DNA of 42,865 nt from Parabacteroides goldsteinii (lineage in GTDB: Bacteria; Bacteroidota; Bacteroidia; Bacteroidales; Tannerellaceae), in assembly GCF_015550595.1 (NCBI RefSeq), contig NZ_JADNBB010000040.1, positions 1 to 42,865 on the forward strand. Reading direction: 5' to 3'. A model generated the notes under the pieces. It worked only from the letters and a program-made list of their open reading frames with translations. It ran no database searches and had not been told where the DNA came from. The position numbers and the translations under genes are program-made. Shown here piece after piece: positions 16,039 to 24,840 of the stretch (the stretch's first letter is position 1; each line of letters starts with the position of its first letter).

Positions 16039-19000
16039 TTAGAAATTAAGACTTACACCCGCAGAATATGTCCGGACAAGCGGATAAGAACCTCTTTGAC
16101 CGCGGTTTTCCGGATCTGTTAGTTTTTCTTTTGCAAAAGTGAATGGGTTCTGTGCATTCAAATACACATAAATATTAGTGATCCCAATTTTCTTTAGTCC
16201 CAACTGATCGAATGTATAGCCTAACTGTATGGATTTAACACGGCAGAAACTGGCATCAAAATACCAGAAGTCGGATGTGTGATAGTTATTTCCATAAGAA
16301 GAATTAGGAGCAAGTCGCGGATAACGTGCATTGATATTTTCCGGAGTCCAGTAATCCAGTTGGGCTTTCAATGGAGTAGAGCCGTCACCGGATGTATTCA
16401 GACCAAATGAAAAAGGTTCCGAATAATAAGCATCCACACCTGTTACACCCTGAAACAATACATCCAGACTCCATTTTCTATAGTTTAAAGAAATATTGGC
16501 AAAGTAACTTAGATCAGGTTGTTCCGAACCTCTGATTTCCCGGTCATCTGTTGTAATTTTACCATCATTGTCTCTGTCAATGTAGTGAATATCACCTGGC
16601 TGTTGGCCATCGAAAATAACAACACCTTCTTTGGGTATCCATTCTCCGGCTTCATTTTTTGTGAAATCACTTTCTTGTAGTAAGCCGTTGGTAGGATAAA
16701 TATAATAACTGTCTAAAGCGTATCCTATCTGATTGATTTTATTCCCCTTGTCATAAGGAGCTCCAAATAATTCTTCAATTTTATTCTTGTTTTGGGATAG
16801 GCCTCCATGAATGTTGAAACCAAAGTCTTTTGTTAGTTGTTTGCCATAATTCACATCCAGTTCCCAACCTCTGTTACGTACTGTTCCTGAGTTGATAGGA
16901 GCAGAGCCGATGCCACCGATAAAGGAAATAGGAGGTTCTATAATCATATCGGTTGTTTTCTTATCGTAATATTCGAACGTAACGGCAAAATCTCTGAACA
17001 AGCGGATATCTGTACCGATATTTAGCATATGTACTGTTTCCCATGTGATATCCGGGTTTCCAAATACTGTTTCATTACCATTTGTCCCATCGATAAGCGT
17101 CTGATATTTGTATAACCCGATATTCTCATTACCGAGTAATCCGTAAGAAGCTCTAAGTTTGAATTCGTTCAGTTTACTCTTGAGTGGTCTCATGAATGCT
17201 TCTTCATGAATATTCCATCCGGCTGCAACAGAGGGGAATACTCCGAATTTATTGCCTTTACCAAAACGGGAAGAACCGTCCCGGCGAATTGTCCCTTCTA
17301 TCAGGTAACGACGGTCGTATGTGTAATTCGCTTTTGCAAATAAAGAAGCCATGGCCCATTGATCCCAGTCGCCGTTGTTCGTTAACTCCTGATTGTATCC
17401 TCCGATAGCGAACAGACGATGCTTTTTGCGTTCTAAAGTATATTCTGCAGTAGCTCCGATATAGTAGTAGCTGGAACGTCCTTTTTCCGCTCCGTGATAA
17501 GCCGACCATGTTTGCAGGAATGCTCCGGAATTATAATCAAAGAAATTCCAGGCAGCACGTTCCTCTCTCTTGGCACTACTGCTTACCCGATAAGAATACT
17601 GGCCACGTAAAACTAAATTCGGGATCACTTCCCAACGGGGAGCAATATTGATACTGACATTGTCTTCCAGATAATTTCTGATACCTCCACGTTCCATCAA
17701 AGCTGCCGGGTTTCGTTGTTCCGGACGGTTTCCATAATAGACTTGATTGTTACCCTCTTTCATCGGATAACGTGCTACTGTTGTCGGAGGTGTTGAATAC
17801 AGATAATCCAATACGCCTGTTAATGGTTCATCCCGATTGGTACGGTATGAATTGAAGTCCATGTTTACAGATAAATTATCTAACAGACTGACAGATGTGT
17901 TTGCCCGAATATTCAGTCGGTCTGAATTCGTGTTATCTATCAATGCGTCATTTTTAAGATAATTGGCCGTCAAGGCAAAACGTGCCAGGTTGCCACCTCC
18001 CGATACGGAAACGGAATGACTTTGAACAGAACCGTTTTTAAACATATAATCAGTCCAATCGGTATTCGGATAATTGATAGGATCTTCTCCGGAAAGTGTT
18101 TTGGCGATCGCATCGTCGCTAAAAGTCGGCGAACCTCCGATATTTTTCTGGGCTACGTTGACCATTTGCATGTATTCTGCCGCATTGGCGAATTCTGGAA
18201 GATAGGTTGCTTTCTGAATACCGTAGTAACCGTTGTAAGAGACATTAATCTTACCCGGTACACCACGTTTTGTCTTTACGACAATGACACCGTTTGCTGC
18301 GCGTGAACCGTAGATCGCTGCTGCCGCCGCATCCTTCAAAACGGTAATGCTTTCAATGGTGTTTGGGTCCAGGTTATTCATATCCATGGGGACTCCGTCG
18401 ACCAATACCAACGGATCGCTGCTTCCCAATGTAGAGATACCACGTATCTTAATCGAAGCACCATCTGCTCCCGGCAGGCCGGAACCCTGTGTCACATTTA
18501 ACCCGGTGATACCACCCTGTAATGATTGCGACAGGTTTGTGATAGGGCGGCTGTTCAGGTTTTTGGAAATGTCTAACGAAGCGACAGAAGAGATCGAGTT
18601 TAACTTCTTTTCTTCTGAGAATCCCGTTACAATCACTTCGTCCAACTCCTCTGTGTCTTCCGACATGGAAACAGTCAGGTTACTGATTGCACGGTTGACG
18701 ACATATTCTTGTGATTTGAAACCAAGATAGTTGAAAATCAGTATGTCACCTCGTTTGGCCTTAATTGAGAAATAACCGTTCTGGTCGCTTACTGTGCCTA
18801 AAGAAGTGTTTTTAATAGTAATATTTACGCCGGCCAAAGGAAACGGAGGTTCCGAATTTTCCATAACCTGACCCTGAATAGTCCAGGCCCTGTCGTCTGT
18901 CTGGCTAACGACAGGTTGTTCGTTTTCTTTTCTAGCGATAGCAATATAATTATCTATCTGTTTGAAAGTATAGTTGTTACCGAGCACAGCCGTCAATGCC

Positions 19001-19290
19001 TCTTTTATGTCCGAAGTACGAATATTGACAGATACACTTTTATCACCTGCCAGCTCTTCCGTACTATAGGCGATTTTAATACCGGATTGCTGCGATATAG
19101 CATCCAGTATTTTTTCTATCCGTGCATTTTTGAAAGATAGGTTTAAAGGATGATTTTGTTCCAAAAGCGATTCAAATGCATGTGCACTAAAAGAAACTGT
19201 TGATAATAAGCCACTAAGTAATAATAAGAATAATGATCGTTTTAAGACTTTTTGTGCTTTGTAAAAGTCTTCCGATATTCTTTTTTCCAT
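16039..19290 (-). CDS. SusC/RagA TonB-dependent transporter with N-terminal STN signalling domain
   Basis: The protein has 1083 residues, longer than the first SusC because of an N-terminal extension. Following a signal region (about 18-38), an STN (secretin/TonB short) domain covers about 45-115 (FKNARIEKILDAISQQSGIK ... KEALTAVLGNNYTF). Then come the carboxypeptidase-regulatory-like domain (about 130-210), TonB box (ELDEVIVTGFSEEKKLNSIS), plug (VLKDAAAAAIYGSRAANGV) and barrel ending SLNF. In FecA-like systems the STN domain contacts the periplasmic part of a FecR anti-sigma, and exactly such a gene lies just upstream. Ligand passage should therefore switch on the cognate ECF sigma and the operon itself. 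Confidence 0.96.
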   Translation of the reverse strand: MEKRISEDFYKAQKVLKRSLFLLLLSGLLSTVSFSAHAFESLLEQNHPLNLSFKNARIEKILDAISQQSGIKIAYSTEELAGDKSVSVNIRTSDIKEALTAVLGNNYTFKQIDNYIAIARKENEQPVVSQTDDRAWTIQGQVMENSEPPFPLAGVNITIKNTSLGTVSDQNGYFSIKAKRGDILIFNYLGFKSQEYVVNRAISNLTVSMSEDTEELDEVIVTGFSEEKKLNSISSVASLDISKNLNSRPITNLSQSLQGGITGLNVTQGSGLPGADGASIKIRGISTLGSSDPLVLVDGVPMDMNNLDPNTIESITVLKDAAAAAIYGSRAANGVIVVKTKRGVPGKINVSYNGYYGIQKATYLPEFANAAEYMQMVNVAQKNIGGSPTFSDDAIAKTLSGEDPINYPNTDWTDYMFKNGSVQSHSVSVSGGGNLARFALTANYLKNDALIDNTNSDRLNIRANTSVSLLDNLSVNMDFNSYRTNRDEPLTGVLDYLYSTPPTTVARYPMKEGNNQVYYGNRPEQRNPAALMERGGIRNYLEDNVSINIAPRWEVIPNLVLRGQYSYRVSSSAKREERAAWNFFDYNSGAFLQTWSAYHGAEKGRSSYYYIGATAEYTLERKKHRLFAIGGYNQELTNNGDWDQWAMASLFAKANYTYDRRYLIEGTIRRDGSSRFGKGNKFGVFPSVAAGWNIHEEAFMRPLKSKLNEFKLRASYGLLGNENIGLYKYQTLIDGTNGNETVFGNPDITWETVHMLNIGTDIRLFRDFAVTFEYYDKKTTDMIIEPPISFIGGIGSAPINSGTVRNRGWELDVNYGKQLTKDFGFNIHGGLSQNKNKIEELFGAPYDKGNKINQIGYALDSYYIYPTNGLLQESDFTKNEAGEWIPKEGVVIFDGQQPGDIHYIDRDNDGKITTDDREIRGSEQPDLSYFANISLNYRKWSLDVLFQGVTGVDAYYSEPFSFGLNTSGDGSTPLKAQLDYWTPENINARYPRLAPNSSYGNNYHTSDFWYFDASFCRVKSIQLGYTFDQLGLKKIGITNIYVYLNAQNPFTFAKEKLTDPENRGQRGSYPLVRTYSAGVSLNF

Positions 19291-19405
19291 AAATTTGTAA
19301 TTTACAGGTTAAACGAAAATGAAACTATTGTTTTTTTAATCTGTTACAGAGGCGGTATCTGATCCATACTGCCTTTGTTGTTTTTCATAATAAATATTTT
19401 CTACA

Positions 19406-20566
19406 TCATTTCTCCTCCTTTATTTTTTTAATGTTAATAGTATTAGTACCTGTTCTCTCTAGCTTGACTTCTGAAGTATAACTGATAACTTCCAGCAACT
19501 TGTCAAGGTCTATATCTTTTTCAGCAATCAGTGAGTATCGGTTGTTTTTCAAGCATTCATCCTGATAAACCACTGTAAAGTCATACCAAAGTTGAAGCTT
19601 GTTGATTATTTCATCCAGTGTTGCATGTTTGAAGATGTATTTGCCGTCGATCCATGAGGTATAAAGTTCGGTATCTACTGTGCGGATATTTGTCCGGTCG
19701 TTTTCTTTGTTATAGGTAAACTGCTCGGAAGGTTTGATTATCTGTGTGTCTCCTTGATTAGCACGCACTGAAACAGAGCCTTCGATTAAGGTTGTACTTA
19801 TTGTTTTGTCTTTTGCATATGAACAAACATTGAAAGTAGTTCCCAATACGTTTATTTCCATTTCGTTGGCTTTTACAATAAATGGTTTCTCCTTGTCTTT
19901 AGCTACTTCAAAGAAGGCTTCGCCTATTAAAGTTACTTCTCGTTTGTTTCCGGTAAACAATGTCGGGTAGATCAATTCTGATTCGGAGTTTAAATGAATA
20001 TGTGTTCCATCGGAAAGGATCAGTTGATACGTTTTTCCTTTTGGGATGATAATATGATTATTCTGTATTTTATTCTCAGCAATTTTGTTTTTTGTTTCAT
20101 AAACGAGCTTTTTTTCAGCATCATTTTTTATGGTGATATGTTTTTGTTGTCTGGCAAACGATCCTTCGTTCAACTTGATCGTTTCTCCATTCTCCAGTAA
20201 TAAAGTCGGTTGGTCATAATCATTCACATTGACTTTACTGATAGGAGCTGTTTGGGGCTTATTGGTAAAGAATACGATTCCTATGGAAAGAACAATGGCA
20301 AACATTGCCGCATAGCCCAGCCATAAAGATATGTTTTTCTTTTTATGGATTGTTTGTCTTTGGATGTTTTGCCAGGCTTTGTCTACATCATATGTTTGTT
20401 CTTTTGTTTTTAGTGAAGTTTTCTGATACAATCTTTGGGTTTTAGCATACTCCGCCTGGTTTGCGTCAGATTCCTCCAACCATTTTGACAGGCAGAACAG
20501 TTCCTCTTCAGTGGCTTCACCTGCCAGGGATGAGAGAATTATTTGATATATTGTTTCAGATGTCAT
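19406..20566 (-). CDS. FecR-family anti-sigma factor
   Basis: The protein has 386 residues. The cytoplasmic N-terminal segment (EEELFCLSKWLEESDANQAE) should bind the sigma factor. One transmembrane helix lies at about 83-103 (WLGYAAMFAIVLSIGIVFF). The periplasmic FecR domain has the usual core (LILSDGTHIHLNSESELIYP, GEAFFEVAKDKEKPFIVKA, VLGTTFNVCSYAKDK). The C-terminal DUF4974-like segment (FKHATLDEIINKLQLWYDF) is the part that contacts the STN domain of SusC. It is encoded between the sigma and SusC genes, as usual in these uptake loci. It should hold the sigma inactive until the transporter signals. Confidence 0.95.
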   Translation of the reverse strand: MTSETIYQIILSSLAGEATEEELFCLSKWLEESDANQAEYAKTQRLYQKTSLKTKEQTYDVDKAWQNIQRQTIHKKKNISLWLGYAAMFAIVLSIGIVFFTNKPQTAPISKVNVNDYDQPTLLLENGETIKLNEGSFARQQKHITIKNDAEKKLVYETKNKIAENKIQNNHIIIPKGKTYQLILSDGTHIHLNSESELIYPTLFTGNKREVTLIGEAFFEVAKDKEKPFIVKANEMEINVLGTTFNVCSYAKDKTISTTLIEGSVSVRANQGDTQIIKPSEQFTYNKENDRTNIRTVDTELYTSWIDGKYIFKHATLDEIINKLQLWYDFTVVYQDECLKNNRYSLIAEKDIDLDKLLEVISYTSEVKLERTGTNTINIKKIKEEK

Positions 20567-20619
20567 TTTCTTCCTTTTTGTATATTGACAATTGAGGAAG
20601 AGAAAATGGGTAGGTGAAA

Positions 20620-21141
20620 TCAGAAAAAAATCAAAAAAAATAAAAATGTGAGATGCTTTAGCTCTTCACGCATGATCCGGAAAGCTTCTCCTATATGGTA
20701 TTTGACAGTATTTATCGAAATGTCAGATACTTCTGCAATTTCTTTATATCGCAGTCCTGTAACGCATTTCAGTAGAAATATCTCCCGGCATTTTGTTGGC
20801 AGTTTCTGTAAGGCCAGTTGCACTTCTTTTTGATAGATGAAATCTTCCTCTTCGTTCAATTGTTCTTTCCATTCTTCTCCTAAGGTTGTCAAAAAGTCTT
20901 CTTTAACGATTTCTGCTTTGTAATAATTGATACAACTATTTTTTATCGAACGATAGGCATACGGAAGAAATGTATCTGTAGTAATAGATAGATTCTTTTT
21001 CTCCCATATGGAAATGAAAAATACCTGAACAATATCTTCCCGTACCTGGGAATCAATAATATATCTGCCTGCATAGTTACACAGGTGAGAATAATATTCC
21101 CGGAATAATTTTTCGAAGATTTGTTCGTCCAATTTTAACAT
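20620..21141 (-). CDS. ECF sigma factor of the FecI-like Bacteroidetes type
   Basis: The protein has 173 residues. Region 2 (FEKLFREYYSHLCNYAGRYI ... DIVQVFFISIWEKK) and region 4 (LPTKCREIFLLKCVTGLRYK, EIAEVSDISINTVKYHIGEA) are intact. It should direct polymerase to the SusC/SusD operon when released by the FecR protein encoded 53 bp downstream. The tail (HLTFLFFLIFF) is translated from an A/T homopolymer stretch near 20620-20645. The exact C-terminus is therefore sensitive to a single-base error, and related proteins usually end soon after region 4. No consensus primary promoter is visible upstream. Confidence 0.94.
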   Translation of the reverse strand: MLKLDEQIFEKLFREYYSHLCNYAGRYIIDSQVREDIVQVFFISIWEKKNLSITTDTFLPYAYRSIKNSCINYYKAEIVKEDFLTTLGEEWKEQLNEEEDFIYQKEVQLALQKLPTKCREIFLLKCVTGLRYKEIAEVSDISINTVKYHIGEAFRIMREELKHLTFLFFLIFF

Positions 21142-21265
21142 AAATGATTATTTACTCTTTGATAATAGTATCATTGCTTTATTTTCCTTTCCCCTTTTAT
21201 TCCTCAATATAGCTTTGTACTTTCAATAGAATTGTGAATTATCGTGTATACTGCATTATTTATAT

Positions 21266-21286
21266 TAGTTCTATAAGAACTATTGC
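21266..21286. repeat. Dyad element, copy 1
   Basis: TAGTTC-TATAA-GAACTA is a perfect dyad with 6-bp arms, followed by TTGC. A second copy with the same tail lies at 21469. The pair could be operators for a dimeric regulator of the sigma or transaldolase gene. Confidence 0.5.
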
Positions 21287-21445
21287 TTCCTTAAACCGTA
21301 AGCGATTGATTATTAGCAATTAAAGCAGATTAAGATAAAATGGCATTCAGAGAACAAGCTTTGATATAGATACATAATTTAACTAAAGGAGCAGAATATA
21401 AAAGTATAATTCTTCGCCATTTAACTTATTGTTTCAAAAATAGAC

Positions 21446-21453
21446 TATATTTG
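21446..21453 (+). promoter_or_regulatory. -7-like element upstream of the transaldolase gene
   Basis: TATATTTG matches TAnnTTTG, but no -33 box sits at the ideal spacing. It would start a transcript about 170 nt before the gene. Dyad copy 2 lies just downstream of the predicted start, where a repressor would block elongation. Confidence 0.45.
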
Positions 21454-21468
21454 CATTTGCCGAGGATA

Positions 21469-21489
21469 TAGTTCTTATAGGACTATTGC
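21469..21489. repeat. Dyad element, copy 2
   Basis: TAGTTC-TTATA-GGACTA, followed by TTGC, differs from copy 1 at a few positions in the spacer and right arm. Placement just past a -7-like element suggests an operator. Confidence 0.5.
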
Positions 21490-21630
21490 AAATTTGATTA
21501 GATGATACTCTTTTTTCGCTTTGGGATAAACAGAAGTATTTGCTTCCCTTTTTGTAAATAAATTACCAGAGAATAAACTATTCGATAGAGGACATGTTAT
21601 TTTAATAGAGGCATTAAAAGGCATAAAACA

Positions 21631-22287
21631 ATGAAATTTTTTATTGACACAGCGAACCTGGATCAGATTCGGGAAGCAAACGATTTAGGCGTATTGGATG
21701 GCGTTACAACTAACCCGTCTCTCATGGCCAAAGAAGGAATCAAGGGAGTAGAAAACCAGCGGGCACACTATCTGAAGATCTGCGAGATTGTGGACGGAGA
21801 TGTCAGTGCGGAAGTGATATCGACCGATTATGAAGGGATGATAAAAGAGGGTAAGGAGCTTGCTGCTTTGAATCCGCATATTGTAGTGAAGGTTCCTTGT
21901 ATCGAAGCGGGAATCAAAGCGATCAAACATTTCAGTGATGAAGGGATCCGCACCAATTGTACGTTGGTTTTTTCCCGTGGGCAGGCTCTTTTGGCTGCAA
22001 AGGCCGGTGCTACCTATGTTTCTCCGTTTGTAGGGCGTCTGGATGATATTTCCAGTGACGGTATTGAACTGGTGAAAGGTATTGTCGATATGTTTTCCTA
22101 TTATGCTTACGAAACGGAGGTACTTGCTGCTTCTATCCGTAGTACACAACATATTATCCAGTGTATTGAAGCCGGAGCCGATGTGGCTACATGTCCGTTG
22201 TCGGCTATTAAAGGTTTGTTGAAGCACCCGCTTACCGATAGCGGCCTGGCTACCTTCCTGGCTGATTATAAGAAGGTGAACGGCTAG
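21631..22287 (+). CDS. fsa: Transaldolase / fructose-6-phosphate aldolase-like enzyme (small TalC type)
   Basis: The protein has 218 residues, the size of the compact class I aldolase subfamily rather than full-length TalB. The N-terminus [17 protein letters not shown] and [13 protein letters not shown] are hallmarks. The Schiff-base lysine is Lys87 (VVKVP). Other conserved motifs are [14 protein letters not shown] and AASIRSTQH. Residue 61 is Glu (SAEVIS), as in true transaldolases such as the Bacillus enzyme, whereas E. coli FsaA has Gln there. Transaldolase of the non-oxidative pentose phosphate pathway is therefore the more likely activity, although the family is often labelled fructose-6-phosphate aldolase. 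It acts in the cytoplasm. The gene stands alone, with a repeat array after its stop. Confidence 0.93.
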   Translation: MKFFIDTANLDQIREANDLGVLDGVTTNPSLMAKEGIKGVENQRAHYLKICEIVDGDVSAEVISTDYEGMIKEGKELAALNPHIVVKVPCIEAGIKAIKHFSDEGIRTNCTLVFSRGQALLAAKAGATYVSPFVGRLDDISSDGIELVKGIVDMFSYYAYETEVLAASIRSTQHIIQCIEAGADVATCPLSAIKGLLKHPLTDSGLATFLADYKKVNG

Positions 22288-22295
22288 ACTTGCTT

Positions 22296-22415
22296 TTGCC
22301 AAACATTTGTCATCATAATGGCAAAGCTTTGCCACTGTATTGGCACTGTCTTGCCACTATGATGGCAAATGTTTGCCATTACGATGACAAAACTTTGCCA
22401 TTCCAGTGGCAAAAC
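22296..22415. repeat. Array of 22-bp palindromic tandem repeats
   Basis: Five full units and one half unit occur at an exact 22-bp period, starting at 22296, 22318, 22340, 22362, 22384 and 22406. The consensus is RTGGCAAA-N2-TTTGCCAY-N4: two 8-bp complementary arms around a 2-bp centre, with a variable 4-bp linker. The outer units are the most diverged. The array fills the gap between convergent genes. It could act as a tandem binding site, a transcription barrier or a REP-like element. Confidence 0.9.
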
Positions 22416-22458
22416 TATATTCCTCGGAACAAAGCCGGCTGTTGATGCTGCTTTGTGC

Positions 22459-24822
22459 TTATTCACTCCTTAAGACCTTAACCGGATTATCCGATGCGGC
22501 CTTGTAGGTATGCCAACTGACGGTCAGCAATGTGATGAACAGTACAATGATTCCCCCTAGAAAAAAGTGGAAAACCGATATTTCGGTATGATGGGCAAAC
22601 TGTTCCAACCACCGGTTGAGGAAGAGCCAGGTAACGGGAACGGCTATGGCGAAGGCTATTCCAATCCAGGTGAGAAACTGCCGGTTTAATAAAAATATGA
22701 CTTTTAACGTATAGGCTCCGTTTACTTTTCGTATGCCGATTTCTTTCTTGCGTTGTTCTGTGGCATATAGAGCCATACCGAACAGGCCGAAACAAGTAAG
22801 GAAGATACTGATCAGCGAATACATGATCAGGATGTTCGATAACCCGACGGATTTTTTGTTTCGCTTCATGAAATCGCTGTATGTATCCAGATAGGAGAAG
22901 TATTTATCCGGATTGACTTTATTCCATACTTCTTTGATGGTCAACAGCGCCTTTGCCTTGTCTTTTCCTAAACGAATCTCTGCAAAATTAGCTTTCTTAT
23001 CGTTCTCCTTCTCTATATAAAAGACAGCAGGATTGACTTCTTCCGATAGCGAGTTTGCATAAATGTTTTCCGTTATCCCTGCTATGGTCCAGGGGCGAAC
23101 ATTGATTCCAATCGTGTCGTTTTTAAAAGAGGTCTCATAGCGGGAGAATAGCTGACCGACCGGATTTTCTCCTTGGGGGATCAGAATATCTGCATATTTC
23201 CGGGTCATGTAAAGGACATTGCCGTAACGTTCGACGGCCTTTTCGGGAGAAAGGCCTTCCGTTATTTTGATTTTCATCGTATTGAGATAGTCTGTACCGC
23301 CAAAGTATTGGGTCTGCGTGTAATGGTTTTCGCTACCGTCTTCGTGCCTGACGGTTATTGGAGCGATACCGTAATATGATAACGACATCGGGGAAGAGGA
23401 AACACTTTCTATCTCCGGACATTTTTTCAGTTCGTCGACAAGGGCTTCTATGTTACAGTCTCCATCGAAGTTACCGACTTCGATCAGGTTGCGGTAGCAT
23501 TCTCCGCTGTTTTGGATGAAACGTAGCTGGCTGTTTACCGTCAGGGTCGCTATGATTAATGCGATGGAGATGGTAAACTGTGTGATGGAAAGACCGGCAA
23601 CGATTTTTCTCTTTTTGCTTCCGGTGAAAAACAGCCGGTAGTCGGATGTCGTTACCCCCGATATTTTGCGGCTCATATAAAATGCTGGAATAATAGAGAA
23701 GGAGAATATGAAAAGAACGATTACAGGCAATACCTGTATATCAAAAAAGAACGAACTTTTCAAAGAACCTGAAACAACCCGGTTGAATAGGGGGATCAGG
23801 TCATGGATGATCAATACTGACAATAGGAAGGCTGCGGTTACTGTCATAAAAGTGTCGATAAAGATCTGTTTATTTATCTCGCCGGGAGTGGCACCCATCA
23901 GTTTTTGTATATGGACCATCCGTACCTGTTGCAAAAGCCGGCTGAAATTCAGGTTGATGTAATTGAAGCAGGCGATCAGGAAAATAAGGATAGCGGAAAT
24001 CAGGCTGACATATAATAATACGGATTGTCCACGTTTGACACAGTATATGCTCTCTATATTATATTCCGTTTTTGAGAAATAATGTTCCGGAAGTGGAGTG
24101 AAATGATAGCTGCCGCCTTCTACAAACAGCTGGATTTTATCTTTCTTCAACTGTTCGGAAAACTTCTTCGTATCAATCGGTTTGTGAGTCATCAGCAGGG
24201 TGATGCCTCCTCTGACCTCGCCTGAGGTGACGGCTTCGAAGTCCAGGAACGACTGTTCCCTACTTTTCAATACGGCTCCGATCCGGTAAGTCTCCGTATA
24301 GTTCTCACTTTGAACAATGGAGATAGTCTCGTTGATCGGGTTCTTTTTTCCGAAATACTTTTGCGCACATTCCTCCGTTACCGCGATTTGGTCGGGATGA
24401 CTGAATACCTCTTCCAGATTGCCGTGAAGCACTTTGTAGGGAAAGAAATGTATGAATGAGGGAGTGGTTTTGATTATCCGTAATGGAGCATATTTAATAT
24501 TATCCAGTACGATATGCTCCATGTTCATATCATTTATTTGCAGGATGTCTTCTACTTCCGGGTATTTCGCCTTGAGTTCTCCCGGTATATTTCCTGCGAT
24601 AAATGAGATGCGTGCCCCAGATTTCATGGGCGAATCCTGGTCCATATAATAAATCCGGTCGCGTGCCGGATTATCTTTTTCCAGATTATACTCGTAAATA
24701 ACAAACGCTACCAGCAGATTCGTGCAGGCAATTCCGATTGCCAGGCTGACAATGGAAATGATGGAGAATGTCTTATTCCGCCACCAACTGCGAAATACAA
24801 GTTGTAATGCGATTGTTTTCAT
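22459..24822 (-). CDS. FtsX/MacB-type ABC transporter permease
   Basis: The protein has 787 residues from the ATG at 24822; the upstream ATG at 24834 is less likely because the paralogue next door starts at the equivalent point. The N-terminal helix (FSIISIVSLAIGIACTNLLV) is followed by a MacB-like periplasmic domain. Then come two clusters of helices near 270-430 (VSLISAILIFLIACFNYINL) and 655-770 (LIMYSLISIFLTCFGLFGMA, then TEQRKKEIGIRKVNGA). Such proteins form mechanotransmission ABC complexes that drive lipoprotein or peptide export rather than classical transport. No ATPase domain is present. It lies 18 bp after its paralogue. The conserved EIGIRKVNGA loop should contact the ATPase. Confidence 0.93.
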   Translation of the reverse strand: MKTIALQLVFRSWWRNKTFSIISIVSLAIGIACTNLLVAFVIYEYNLEKDNPARDRIYYMDQDSPMKSGARISFIAGNIPGELKAKYPEVEDILQINDMNMEHIVLDNIKYAPLRIIKTTPSFIHFFPYKVLHGNLEEVFSHPDQIAVTEECAQKYFGKKNPINETISIVQSENYTETYRIGAVLKSREQSFLDFEAVTSGEVRGGITLLMTHKPIDTKKFSEQLKKDKIQLFVEGGSYHFTPLPEHYFSKTEYNIESIYCVKRGQSVLLYVSLISAILIFLIACFNYINLNFSRLLQQVRMVHIQKLMGATPGEINKQIFIDTFMTVTAAFLLSVLIIHDLIPLFNRVVSGSLKSSFFFDIQVLPVIVLFIFSFSIIPAFYMSRKISGVTTSDYRLFFTGSKKRKIVAGLSITQFTISIALIIATLTVNSQLRFIQNSGECYRNLIEVGNFDGDCNIEALVDELKKCPEIESVSSSPMSLSYYGIAPITVRHEDGSENHYTQTQYFGGTDYLNTMKIKITEGLSPEKAVERYGNVLYMTRKYADILIPQGENPVGQLFSRYETSFKNDTIGINVRPWTIAGITENIYANSLSEEVNPAVFYIEKENDKKANFAEIRLGKDKAKALLTIKEVWNKVNPDKYFSYLDTYSDFMKRNKKSVGLSNILIMYSLISIFLTCFGLFGMALYATEQRKKEIGIRKVNGAYTLKVIFLLNRQFLTWIGIAFAIAVPVTWLFLNRWLEQFAHHTEISVFHFFLGGIIVLFITLLTVSWHTYKAASDNPVKVLRSE

Positions 24823-24840
24823 TTTGTAGTTCATATTGGG

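Larger units (their letters stand above)
21142..21630. other. Long AT-rich intergenic region with two matched dyads
   Basis: This 489-bp divergent gap between the sigma gene and the transaldolase gene contains no open frame I would call a gene. It carries two related dyad elements about 203 bp apart and a -7-like box, each listed separately. No structured RNA was evident by eye. Confidence 0.6.

Noticed and set aside
21685-22335. 216-codon minus-strand open frame over the transaldolase gene
   Set aside because: It is antisense to a well-conserved enzyme, and its product resembles nothing known.
22296-22415. CRISPR-like array
   Set aside because: Units are themselves palindromic with only 4-bp variable linkers; there are no 30-bp spacers and no cas genes in the window.
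22284-22466. Short open frame on the minus strand across the repeats
   Set aside because: It merely translates the palindromic repeat units and has no other coding sign.
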